Shown here: positions 14,777-21,748 of the stretch, piece after piece | How the letters are laid out: every line of letters starts with the position of its first letter | How positions within the stretch are numbered: position 1 is the first letter of the stretch | Assembly: GCA_002421915.1 (NCBI GenBank) | Contig: DISA01000047.1 | Coordinates: 947-31,582, forward strand | Direction of reading: 5' to 3' | From: Gallionellaceae bacterium UBA6222 | GTDB taxonomy: Bacteria; Pseudomonadota; Gammaproteobacteria; Burkholderiales; Gallionellaceae | Length of the DNA: 30,636 bases | Program-made: the position numbers and the translations under genes | Notes under the pieces: generated by a model | Databases searched by the model: none | What the model was told of the DNA's origin: nothing | What the model saw: only the letters and a program-made list of their open reading frames with translations

Positions 14777-15412
14777 ATGACTGATGTAGCCATCGTCGAT
14801 TACGGCATGGGCAATCTGCGCTCGGTGTATCAGGCCGTACGCAAGGTTGCGCCGGACCTGTCGGTGCAAGTCACCGACAAGGCTGCGGCCATTGCCGCAG
14901 CCAGCCGTGTGATATTCCCCGGTCAGGGTGCGATGCCGGATTGCATGCACGAGATGGATGCACGTGGTTTGCGTCAGGCCGTGCTGGATGCCGCGCACAA
15001 TAAACCTTTCCTCGGCATCTGTATCGGGCTGCAGATGCTGTTCGAGCACAGCACCGAGGGCAATGTGCCGGGATTGGGTGTGCTTCCGGGCAAGGTGGTG
15101 CGCTTTGCATCCGAACTCAATGATGGGCAAGGCAATAAGCTCAAAGTGCCGCACATGGGCTGGAACGAAGTCCATCACGCACAGCATGTCATATGGTCTG
15201 GCATCGACCAAAATGCGCGCTTCTATTTTGTGCACAGCTACTACGTGCAACCGCGCGACACAGGCATTGTGCAAGCGACCAGCGATTACCCTCAGCCCTT
15301 TGTTTGTGCAGTAGCGCGGGATAACTTGTTCGCAGTACAGTTTCACCCCGAGAAGAGTGCGGCGGCCGGTTTGCAACTGCTGCAAAATTTCATTAACTGG
15401 AACCCTGTGTAA
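14777..15412 (+). CDS. hisH: Imidazole glycerol phosphate synthase, glutamine amidotransferase subunit
   Basis: Glutaminase subunit that feeds ammonia to HisF to make imidazole glycerol phosphate and AICAR. The 211 residues show the class I amidotransferase layout: VDYGMGNLRSV near the N-terminus, the nucleophile in GICIGLQMLFEHS, and His and Glu of the triad in VQFHPEKSAAAG. The HisH-specific HMGWNEV is also present. It is tightly packed, 6 bp after hisB and 13 bp before hisA. Confidence 0.96.
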   Translation: MTDVAIVDYGMGNLRSVYQAVRKVAPDLSVQVTDKAAAIAAASRVIFPGQGAMPDCMHEMDARGLRQAVLDAAHNKPFLGICIGLQMLFEHSTEGNVPGLGVLPGKVVRFASELNDGQGNKLKVPHMGWNEVHHAQHVIWSGIDQNARFYFVHSYYVQPRDTGIVQATSDYPQPFVCAVARDNLFAVQFHPEKSAAAGLQLLQNFINWNPV

Positions 15413-15425
15413 TTTTGAGCCGATC

Positions 15426-16184
15426 ATGGATACTAAAACACTGATTATTCCCGCAATCGATTTGAAAGATGGTCAATGCGTACGCTTGCGTCAGGGGGTG
15501 ATGGAGGGGGCAACCGTCTTTTCCGATGATCCTGCCGCGATGGCCAAACACTGGTTGGCACAAGGTGCGCGCCGCCTGCATCTGGTCGATCTTAACGGGG
15601 CCTTTGCCGGCAAACCGAAAAATGAAACAGCGGTGCGCGGTATTATCGAGGCGGTGGGCAGCGAGATTCAGGTACAACTGGGTGGCGGTATTCGCGATTT
15701 GGAGACCATTGAACGCTATCTCGATCTCGGTATTACCTATGTCATTATCGGCACCGCTGCGGTGAAAGTGCCGGGCTTCTTGCATGAAGCATGCGACGCT
15801 TTCCCCGGCCATATCATGGTCGGCCTTGATGCCAAAGGTGGAAAAGTGGCGGTGGATGGCTGGTCCAAGCTGACCGGTCACGACGTGGCTGATTTGGCAC
15901 AACGCTTCGAGGGCTACGGGGTTGAGGCCATCATCTACACCGACATCGGCCGCGACGGCATGATGAGCGGTGTCAATATCGAGGCGACCGTGGAACTGGC
16001 GCGGCCGTTGCATGTGCCAGTCATCGCCAGCGGCGGCATCACCAATCTTGATGATGTGCGCGCGCTGTGCGCGGTACGTGCCGAAGGCATCACCGGTGCG
16101 ATTACCGGTCGTGCCATCTACGAAGGCACGCTGGACTTCAAGGCGGCGCAGGCACTGGCTGACGACTTGTCGCCGACACTCTAA
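15426..16184 (+). CDS. hisA: ProFAR isomerase (phosphoribosylformimino-AICAR-P isomerase)
   Basis: A beta/alpha barrel enzyme that isomerises ProFAR to PRFAR. The 252 residues include the catalytic aspartates in IIPAIDLKDGQCVRL and YTDIGRDGMMSG, the phosphate-binding glycines QLGGGIRD and ASGGITNLDDV, and VGLDAKGGKVAVDGW. The ATG at 15426 (MDTKTLIIPAIDL) fits the family start; an upstream in-frame ATG lies inside hisH. The stop codon directly abuts the hisF start (TAAATG), so the two are translationally coupled. Confidence 0.96.
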   Translation: MDTKTLIIPAIDLKDGQCVRLRQGVMEGATVFSDDPAAMAKHWLAQGARRLHLVDLNGAFAGKPKNETAVRGIIEAVGSEIQVQLGGGIRDLETIERYLDLGITYVIIGTAAVKVPGFLHEACDAFPGHIMVGLDAKGGKVAVDGWSKLTGHDVADLAQRFEGYGVEAIIYTDIGRDGMMSGVNIEATVELARPLHVPVIASGGITNLDDVRALCAVRAEGITGAITGRAIYEGTLDFKAAQALADDLSPTL

Positions 16185-16943
16185 ATGCTCGCAAAAAGAA
16201 TAATTCCCTGCTTGGACGTGACCGCCGGTCGTGTGGTCAAAGGCGTCAGTTTTGTCGAATTGCGCGATGCGGGCGATCCGGTGGAGATTGCCAAACGCTA
16301 TGATGACCAAGGTGCGGATGAACTGACCTTTTTGGATATCACTGCCAGTTCAGATGATCGCAGTATTATTTTTCACATCATCGAAAAAGTGGCGGAGCAG
16401 GTGTTCATTCCGCTGACCGTTGGCGGCGGCGTGCGCGAAGTGCAGGACGTGCGAAATCTGCTCAATGCCGGGGCGGATAAAGTCAGTATCAACACTTCGG
16501 CGGTGGTCAATCCGCAGCTGGTGGCGGACGCATCGGCGCGTTACGGGTCGCAGTGCATCGTGGTCGCGATTGATGCCAAGCAAGTTGCGCCGGGCAAGTG
16601 GGAGGTGTTCACCCACGGCGGACGCAAGGCCACCGGACTGGACACGGTGGAATGGGCGCGGAAGATGCAAAGCCTCGGTGCGGGTGAGATTCTGCTGACC
16701 AGCATGGACCAGGACGGGCAGAAGCGCGGCTTTGATCTGGCACTGACGCGTGCGGTGACCGATGCCCTGGAAATTCCGGTGATCGCCAGTGGCGGTGTGG
16801 GTAATCTGCAGCATCTGGCCGATGGCGTGAAGCTGGGTGGCGCGGATGCGGTACTCGCGGCCAGCATCTTCCACTTTGGCGAATATACCGTGCAACAGGC
16901 CAAGCAGTTCATGGCACAGCAAGGCATCGAGGTGCGACTGTGA
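16185..16943 (+). CDS. hisF: Imidazole glycerol phosphate synthase, cyclase subunit
   Basis: Barrel partner of HisH; it closes the imidazole ring using ammonia from HisH. The 252 residues show the family start LAKRIIPCLDVTAGRVVKG with the catalytic Asp, LTVGGGVREVQDV, DKVSINTSAV, and the second catalytic region LLTSMDQDGQKRGFD, closing with IASGGVGNLQHL. The start is immediately after the hisA stop. After hisF the operon is interrupted by 79 bp holding two palindromic repeats. Confidence 0.97.
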   Translation: MLAKRIIPCLDVTAGRVVKGVSFVELRDAGDPVEIAKRYDDQGADELTFLDITASSDDRSIIFHIIEKVAEQVFIPLTVGGGVREVQDVRNLLNAGADKVSINTSAVVNPQLVADASARYGSQCIVVAIDAKQVAPGKWEVFTHGGRKATGLDTVEWARKMQSLGAGEILLTSMDQDGQKRGFDLALTRAVTDALEIPVIASGGVGNLQHLADGVKLGGADAVLAASIFHFGEYTVQQAKQFMAQQGIEVRL

Positions 16944-16962
16944 AAATTCGCGGGAATTGCGG

Positions 16963-17000
16963 GTCGGGTTTCAACCCGACATGTCGGGATAAATCCAGAC
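16963..17000. repeat. Tandem pair of 18-bp palindromic repeats between hisF and hisI
   Basis: Unit one, GTCGGGTT-TC-AACCCGAC (16963-16980), is perfect and identical to the copy at 3075-3092. Unit two, GTCGGGAT-AA-ATCCAGAC (16983-17000), has one broken pair. They are separated by two bases and lie inside the his operon, 20 bases after hisF and 22 before hisI, so they would appear in the mRNA as two hairpins. Confidence 0.8.
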
Positions 17001-17022
17001 CCATATCAGGTTCGGAGTATTT

Positions 17023-17412
17023 ATGAGCGAAACGTGGCTGAACAAGGTGAATTGGTCGGCAGACGGTCTCGTTCCGGCCATTGCGCAGGATGCGGTGAGC
17101 GGACGGGTGTTGATGCTGGCGTGGATGGATCGCGAGGCGTTGCAGTTGACCGTGCAGAAAGGCGAGGCGATATACTGGTCGCGTTCGCGCAAGAAGCTGT
17201 GGCACAAGGGTGAAGAGTCCGGCCACATTCAGAAGGTGAAGGAGATTCGCCTTGATTGCGACGGCGATGTGATCCTGTTGCAGGTGGAGCAACAAGGCGG
17301 CATTGCCTGCCACACCGGGCGCGCAAGCTGCTTTTTCAGCAAGCTGGAACAGGGGCAGTGGATAGAGGCTGATCCCGTGCTAAAGTCGCCTGGTGAAATT
17401 TATAAGAAGTAA
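17023..17412 (+). CDS. hisI: Phosphoribosyl-AMP cyclohydrolase
   Basis: Zinc enzyme opening the adenine ring of PR-AMP, the third histidine step. The 129 residues hold VLMLAWMDREAL, YWSRSRKKLWHKGEESGH, the metal-binding aspartates in LDCDGDVILLQV, and the zinc cysteine and histidine in GIACHTGRASCFF. It is the single-domain form, with hisE as a separate gene downstream, in contrast to the HisIE fusion of enterics. GGAG lies seven bases before the ATG. Confidence 0.96.
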   Translation: MSETWLNKVNWSADGLVPAIAQDAVSGRVLMLAWMDREALQLTVQKGEAIYWSRSRKKLWHKGEESGHIQKVKEIRLDCDGDVILLQVEQQGGIACHTGRASCFFSKLEQGQWIEADPVLKSPGEIYKK

Positions 17413-17414
17413 CC

Positions 17415-17445
17415 GGATCCCCGCCTGTGCGGGAGTGACAAACGG
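17415..17445. repeat. Second dispersed-type palindrome between hisI and hisE
   Basis: GGATCCCCGCCTGTGCGGGA followed by GTGACAAACGG: a CCCGC-CTGT-GCGGG hairpin with a GTGAC tail. It fills nearly the whole 33-bp spacer up to the hisE start codon. The pattern resembles the TCCCGCNNGCGGGAATGAC intergenic repeats seen in many proteobacteria. Only this one clear copy is in the window, so repeat status rests on recall. The hisE ribosome site seems to be absent or supplied by the GGAGTGAC part. Confidence 0.55.
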
Positions 17446-17763
17446 ATGAACAACGATATTCTGCAACGACTGGCTGAAACTCTGGAGGCGCGCAAGCATG
17501 CCGCGCCGGAGTCTTCCTATGTCGCGAAATTATTCAGCAAAGGTAATGACGCCATCCTTAAAAAAGTGATCGAAGAGGCGGGCGAGGTGTTGCTGGCGGC
17601 GAAGGATGGCGACCCGCAACATCTGGTGTATGAAGTGGCCGACCTGTGGTTTCATACTCTGGTGTTGCTGGCGCAAAAAGGGCTGAGTGCGGACGATGTG
17701 CTGCAAGAATTGGCGCGGCGCGAAGGAGTGTCCGGCATAGCAGAGAAAGCGAGCCGGAAATGA
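17446..17763 (+). CDS. hisE: Phosphoribosyl-ATP pyrophosphatase
   Basis: Hydrolyses PR-ATP to PR-AMP, the second histidine step. The 105-residue all-alpha protein of the MazG-like superfamily has SYVAKLFSKGNDAILKKVIEE and the metal-binding acidic pattern EEAGEVLLAAKDGD, then EVADLWFHTLVLL. The start is ATG at 17446, with GGAG 16 bases upstream inside the repeat, which is unusually far. The last bases overlap the HIT gene start (ATGA, 17760-17763). Confidence 0.95.
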   Translation: MNNDILQRLAETLEARKHAAPESSYVAKLFSKGNDAILKKVIEEAGEVLLAAKDGDPQHLVYEVADLWFHTLVLLAQKGLSADDVLQELARREGVSGIAEKASRK

Positions 17764-18110
17764 GCGACGACTGTCTTTTCTGCAAGATCGCACGTGGCGA
17801 GATACCCAGCCGCAAGGTGTATGAAGACGATGAGGTGTTCGCCTTTCACGATATCCATCCGGTTGCACCGGTGCATTTCATGCTGATTCCAAAACTGCAT
17901 ATTGTTTCTTTGCTGGATGCGGATGCAAGCCAACAAATGCTGCTCGGCAAGATGTTGTTGCTGGCATCCGGACTGGCGCGCGAGCAGGGATTGCAGAACG
18001 GATTTCGCACCGTTATTAATAGTGGCAAGGGGGGTGGGCAGGAAATATTCCACCTGCATGTCCACGTTATTGGTGGCGGCAACATCCCGCCCATGGTCAG
18101 ACGCGATTAA
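17760..18110 (+). CDS. HIT-family (HINT-like) nucleotide hydrolase
   Basis: Small cytoplasmic purine nucleoside phosphoramidase or related hydrolase of 116 residues. The N-terminus CLFCKIARGEIPSRKVYED is typical of the HINT branch and the active site is HLHVHVIGG near residue 100. The start ATG overlaps the hisE stop by 4 bp. A longer in-frame reading inside hisE is discounted. In several betaproteobacteria I recall this gene being followed by tatABC, but here the next gene is on the opposite strand 55 bp away. The 55-bp spacer shows only a weak ACCGG-CACTGA-CCGGT hairpin and no T-run. Confidence 0.93.
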   Translation: MSDDCLFCKIARGEIPSRKVYEDDEVFAFHDIHPVAPVHFMLIPKLHIVSLLDADASQQMLLGKMLLLASGLAREQGLQNGFRTVINSGKGGGQEIFHLHVHVIGGGNIPPMVRRD

Positions 18111-18165
18111 TCCCTCTGTCAACCGGCACTGACCGGTACCACGCGGAACCCGGGATTAAACGGAA

Positions 18166-19323
18166 TTACCGTGCTTTCGGTTTGGGGCGTTTTCCCACTT
18201 TGACTTGTACAGCGACTTCGTTCTGGTTACGGAGTAGCAGTAGCGAGACTGTTTTGCCCGGCGTTAGTGCCGAGATAATTTCCAGCATCGAAGTGGAGTC
18301 GATCGTCGTGTTGTCCCCGATGCCGATCAGGATGTCACCTGGTTTGATACCCGCCCTGTCTGCAGGGCTGCCGCGCACGATTTCCGAAATCAAAACCCCC
18401 CGCGCATCGTTTAATTTGAATGATTCTGCCAGTTCCGGCGTCATGTCCTGAACCGCGACACCGATCCAGCCGCGAGTCACGGAGCCGTTCTGAATGATCT
18501 GTTCCATGACTTTTTTTGCGGTGGAGACGGGTATGGCGAAGCCGATACCGAGCGATCCGCCGCTGGGCGAATAAATGGCGCTATTGATTCCGAGCAGGTT
18601 GCCTTCTATATCGACCAGTGCGCCACCGGAGTTGCCCGGATTGATGGCGGCATCGGTCTGGATGAAATTTTCGAATGTGTTGAGGCCGAGATGGTTGCGC
18701 TTGAGGGCGCTGACAATCCCCATGGTTACGGTCTGGCCGACACCGAACGGATTGCCGATGGCCAAAACGATATCGCCGATGAGGGCCGCCTCACTCCCGG
18801 CAAATGTAATTGCCGGCAGGTTGTTGCCTGCATCGACTTTAATGACAGCCAGGTCGGTTTCGGGATCGGTGCCAATGATGCGTCCGCGGGCCTTGATTCC
18901 ATCGGCAAAAGCCACCTCGATCTGGTCGGCCGCCTCGACGACATGATGATTGGTCAGGATAAAACCGTCATTGCTGACGATAACTCCGGAACCCAGGCTG
19001 GAGTTCTGTTGCGGCACACCTTCATCGAACTCATCCCCGAAGAAAAAACGGAAGCGCGGGTCATCCACAAACGGGTGGGCGGGCTGCTTAACTTCGTTGC
19101 TGGTGAAGATATTGACTACGGAGGGCATTACTTTCTTTGCCGCGTGACTGAAGCCAGTGCCGATGTGATCGCTGCTTGTTGTGTGCGGTTCATCCTGATA
19201 CAGGGTCACCACACCATTGCGCGCTGCCGATGGCAGTAGTGCCGGCTTGAGTGTGTGGACGACAAATAGTACGGCCAGCACAACGGTGGTGGCTTGGGCG
19301 AACAAGAGCCAAAATTTACGCAT
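18166..19323 (-). CDS. DegS-like (HtrA family) periplasmic serine protease
   Basis: Membrane-anchored periplasmic protease with trypsin and PDZ domains. From the ATG at 19323 (MRKFWLLFAQ) it has 385 residues: one N-terminal membrane segment (about 5-25) without a clear cleavage site, a trypsin-like domain (about 55-275) with catalytic His127 (TNHHVV), Asp157 (ETDLAV) and Ser232 (GNSGGAL), and a single PDZ domain (about 285-375). One PDZ and an uncleaved anchor fit DegS-type better than DegP/DegQ, which have two PDZ domains. An upstream in-frame TTG at 19335 would add four residues. Neither start has a good ribosome site. It is divergent from the NIF3 gene across 39 bp. Substrate unknown; a role in envelope quality control is inferred. 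Confidence 0.92.
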   Translation of the reverse strand: MRKFWLLFAQATTVVLAVLFVVHTLKPALLPSAARNGVVTLYQDEPHTTSSDHIGTGFSHAAKKVMPSVVNIFTSNEVKQPAHPFVDDPRFRFFFGDEFDEGVPQQNSSLGSGVIVSNDGFILTNHHVVEAADQIEVAFADGIKARGRIIGTDPETDLAVIKVDAGNNLPAITFAGSEAALIGDIVLAIGNPFGVGQTVTMGIVSALKRNHLGLNTFENFIQTDAAINPGNSGGALVDIEGNLLGINSAIYSPSGGSLGIGFAIPVSTAKKVMEQIIQNGSVTRGWIGVAVQDMTPELAESFKLNDARGVLISEIVRGSPADRAGIKPGDILIGIGDNTTIDSTSMLEIISALTPGKTVSLLLLRNQNEVAVQVKVGKRPKPKAR

Positions 19324-19325
19324 GA

Positions 19326-19331
19326 TATAAT
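19326..19331 (+). promoter_or_regulatory. Candidate -10 box for the NIF3-family gene
   Basis: TATAAT lies 31 bases before the chosen NIF3-family start, overlapping the first bases upstream of the divergent protease gene. No -35 is convincing. Only 39 bp separate the two divergent start codons. Confidence 0.3.
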
Positions 19332-19362
19332 TCAATACCGTAACGAGTGAGGGATGGTTGCC

Positions 19363-20109
19363 ATGCGGTTGATCGAGTTTTGCGATTATATCGAAACTAT
19401 GCTTGAGGGCAGCCGTTTTAAGGATTATTGCCCAAACGGCTTGCAGGTCGAGGGAAAACCGGAGATTGGCCGCTTTGCAACAGCGGTGACCGCATCACAA
19501 TCCGTGCTGGAAGCCGCGAGTCACTGGGGGGCAGATGCCATTCTGGTGCATCACGGTTATTTTTGGCGGGGCGAAAATGTTGCCATCACCGGTATCAAGA
19601 AGCGTCGTATTGCACACCTTCTCCAACACGATATCAGCTTGCTGGCTTACCACTTGCCCTTGGATGCACACCCGTTGTGGGGCAATAACACGCAGCTGGC
19701 AAAACAGCTTGATTTTGTCGAGCAGGGACGTTTTGGCGAGCAGGATATTGCCTGTCATGGCAGCCTGTTGCAACCGCAGAGATTGGGCGATCTGGCGCGT
19801 ATGCTGGAACAAAAACTGCGGCGTACCCCGCAAGTGATCGGGGACCCCAACACCAAGGTGGTGCGTATCGCATGGTGTAGCGGCGCCGCACAGTCCTATT
19901 TTGAACAGGCGGTTGCGTTGGGTGTGGATGCCTTCCTGACCGGTGAGATATCCGAGCAAAACGTGCACGTTGCCGAGGAAACCGGGGTGGCTTTTATTGC
20001 TGCCGGGCATCACGCCACTGAAAGATACGGTATCCAGATGCTTGGGCAGCATCTGGCAAGCCGGTTTACATTGGAGCACCATTTTTTTGACCAGCAAAAC
20101 CCTGTGTGA
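19363..20109 (+). CDS. NIF3/YbgI-family dinuclear metal protein
   Basis: A 248-residue member of the Nif3-like dinuclear metal centre family, often labelled GTP cyclohydrolase 1 type 2. The true reaction is unsettled for most members. Metal-ligand motifs are present: LVHHGYFW (about 62-69), AYHLPLDAH, and GHHATERYG near the C-terminus, with FLTGEISEQ before it. Two in-frame ATGs occur: 19354 and 19363. The TGAGGG at 19348-19353 is well placed for the second and abuts the first, so 19363 is chosen. A 200-bp spacer with no confident promoter or terminator separates it from the cytochrome gene. Confidence 0.9.
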   Translation: MRLIEFCDYIETMLEGSRFKDYCPNGLQVEGKPEIGRFATAVTASQSVLEAASHWGADAILVHHGYFWRGENVAITGIKKRRIAHLLQHDISLLAYHLPLDAHPLWGNNTQLAKQLDFVEQGRFGEQDIACHGSLLQPQRLGDLARMLEQKLRRTPQVIGDPNTKVVRIAWCSGAAQSYFEQAVALGVDAFLTGEISEQNVHVAEETGVAFIAAGHHATERYGIQMLGQHLASRFTLEHHFFDQQNPV

Positions 20110-20309
20110 TACTCGGGAATGCGCGTTATCGCGTTGCATTGTCCAAGGGCGTTGCGTACTATTCCCCGTCATTTTGTACGCCTTGTAACTGTCCTGTTTG
20201 GAGTTTGAGGGGGGTACGGGCTTATTTTTGGGGCAGCGCCATTCTGCTGCGAGCTATGTCTTGAGTGGATTTGTGTGCAGGATCAGCGAGGCATAACAGG
20301 AGAAAAAGC

Positions 20310-20744
20310 ATGAAGATCGTAACGTTGTTGGGAGGGAGCGTATTGCTGGCAATTTCCTTTGGTTCACTCGCGGCTACAGACAAGGCACTTGTCCCGGCAC
20401 AGGATGCTCTCAATATATTGCAGCCCGGTGAAGTCAGTTTTAAGCGTGATGTTCAGCCCATCCTGATTGATTATTGTGTCAGCTGTCACCATCCATCACC
20501 CTCATCCAAGGGGTATGCCAAAAGTGGCCTGGATCTGACTTCTTACGAGAGCCTAATGAAGGGTACCAAGTTTGGAAAAGTTGTGATCCCCGGCGACAGC
20601 GAAGCCAGCACATTCACCAAATTACTGACCGGGACCAACAGGGGGCTGAAAATGCCAATGGGCCTGAATGCCGGCGGTACTCTGGATCGCCAGTACATCC
20701 TGACTCTGCGCAAGTGGGTCAAACAGGGCGCGAAGAACAACTAA
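20310..20744 (+). CDS. Periplasmic monohaem c-type cytochrome domain protein
   Basis: A 144-residue secreted protein. The signal peptide spans about 1-21 (MKIVTLLGGSVLLAISF, cut near SLA-AT). One haem site CVSCH lies at 56-60 and a possible Met ligand in KMPMG near residue 121. The pattern FKRDVQPILIDYCVSCHH, then SGLDLTSYESLMKGTKFG, VIPGDSEASTFTKLLTG and LRKWVKQGA, resembles the cytochrome domain often found in planctomycete-type PSCyt proteins, but here it stands alone. AGGAG precedes the ATG at 20310. It sits upstream of petABC, separated by 341 bp, so it could pass electrons to or from the bc1 complex; that is inference from position. Confidence 0.88.
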   Translation: MKIVTLLGGSVLLAISFGSLAATDKALVPAQDALNILQPGEVSFKRDVQPILIDYCVSCHHPSPSSKGYAKSGLDLTSYESLMKGTKFGKVVIPGDSEASTFTKLLTGTNRGLKMPMGLNAGGTLDRQYILTLRKWVKQGAKNN

Positions 20745-21085
20745 CCTATAGATAAACACTGATCAAGTCGTTATCCCTGTCTCCGTTTCTTTTTCGAGAG
20801 CGGATCACGGTGGGGATGCGACCTGTTGGTTCTTTGTGTTTTGGTCTTCACAGGAGTGACAAACAATACCCGGTTGGCACTTCATCAATCTTTTGGTGTT
20901 GGGGAAGCACAAGCTTCTTTACCCGCAAAGTTAGGCATGGGACTTGATCCGGGAAACAAGTCCTGCGCGTCTGGTAAAAAATTTAACAGATCACGCATTG
21001 CCGTTCCTTACCTGGCGATTAATGGGGCAATGTACAAGTTGCCCGGGTCAAATTTGTATAACGTATGACGAAAAGGAAGAAGCTC
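20745..21085. other. 341-bp spacer before petA, no gene; two hairpins
   Basis: No convincing gene lies here; the 80-codon open frame at 20826-21068 has no ribosome site and no recognisable protein pattern. Two perfect hairpins are visible: GGACTTG at 20940-20946 with CAAGTCC at 20957-20963, and GGGCAA at 21025-21030 with TTGCCC at 21039-21044. A TATAAC at 21057-21062 could be a -10 box for petA but has no matching -35. The stretch probably contains the petABC promoter and a structured leader. Confidence 0.5.
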
Positions 21086-21748
21086 ATGACAGAGGGTGTG
21101 GATCATAGCAAGCGACGGATGTTGATTGCCGCAACGACTGCGGCAGGTGGAGTGGCGGCGGCAGGTGCGGCAGTGCCGTTCGTGTTGAGTTTGATGCCGA
21201 GTGAACGCGCCAAGGCAGCCGGTGCGCCGGTTGAGGTGGACATTAGTGCGATACAGCCCGGTTCGATGATTAGTATCGAGTGGCAAGGCAAGCCGGTCTG
21301 GATCGTGCGCCGCACACCGGAGATGCTGGAAATGCTCGGCAAACACAATGATGCGCTGGTTGATCCGGGATCAACCATGCCACAACAGCCGGAATACTGC
21401 AATAATGCAACCCGTTCGATCAAGCCTGAAGTCCTTGTGGTGCTGGGTGTCTGCACCCATCTGGGATGTTCTCCCACCTTCCGCCCGGAAGTCTCTCCTG
21501 TCGATCTGGGCGCGAACTGGGCGGGTGGATGGTTCTGCCCTTGCCACGGTTCCCGTTTTGATCTCGCGGCGCGCGTGTTCAAAGGCGTGCCGGCACCGAC
21601 CAATCTGATCATCCCGCCCCACAAATACCTGAGTGAAACCCGCCTGTTGGTTGGTGACGATAGCCAAAACCCTTCATCAGTTCCGGATCGGAAGTTGAGT
21701 GAAAACTACCAGTTGAACGGCGACGCTAGCAAGGGGGCCGCAGTATGA
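21086..21748 (+). CDS. petA: Ubiquinol-cytochrome c reductase, Rieske iron-sulfur subunit
   Basis: The 2Fe-2S subunit of the bc1 complex, taking an electron from ubiquinol and passing it to cytochrome c1 on the periplasmic side. The 220 residues start with a twin-arginine anchor (SKRRMLIAATTAAGG, about 8-22, then a hydrophobic run to about 37). The cluster ligands are C123-H125 in CTHLGC and C151-H154 in CPCHGS, and C128 and C153 give the disulfide. The start at 21086 has AAGGAAG at good spacing; an in-frame ATG at 21065 lacks one. Tat export is expected for this family, yet no tat genes are in the neighbourhood. The stop overlaps the petB start by 4 bp. Confidence 0.97.
   Translation: MTEGVDHSKRRMLIAATTAAGGVAAAGAAVPFVLSLMPSERAKAAGAPVEVDISAIQPGSMISIEWQGKPVWIVRRTPEMLEMLGKHNDALVDPGSTMPQQPEYCNNATRSIKPEVLVVLGVCTHLGCSPTFRPEVSPVDLGANWAGGWFCPCHGSRFDLAARVFKGVPAPTNLIIPPHKYLSETRLLVGDDSQNPSSVPDRKLSENYQLNGDASKGAAV

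Noticed and set aside
12967..16922. Long minus-strand open frames opposite hisC, hisB/hisH, hisA and hisF
   Set aside because: They mirror confidently identified his genes, have His/Gln/Arg-rich composition and lack protein motifs or ribosome sites.
20826..21068. An 80-codon open frame before petA
   Set aside because: No ribosome site, no haem motif, no membrane or signal pattern and no family resemblance; treated as spacer.
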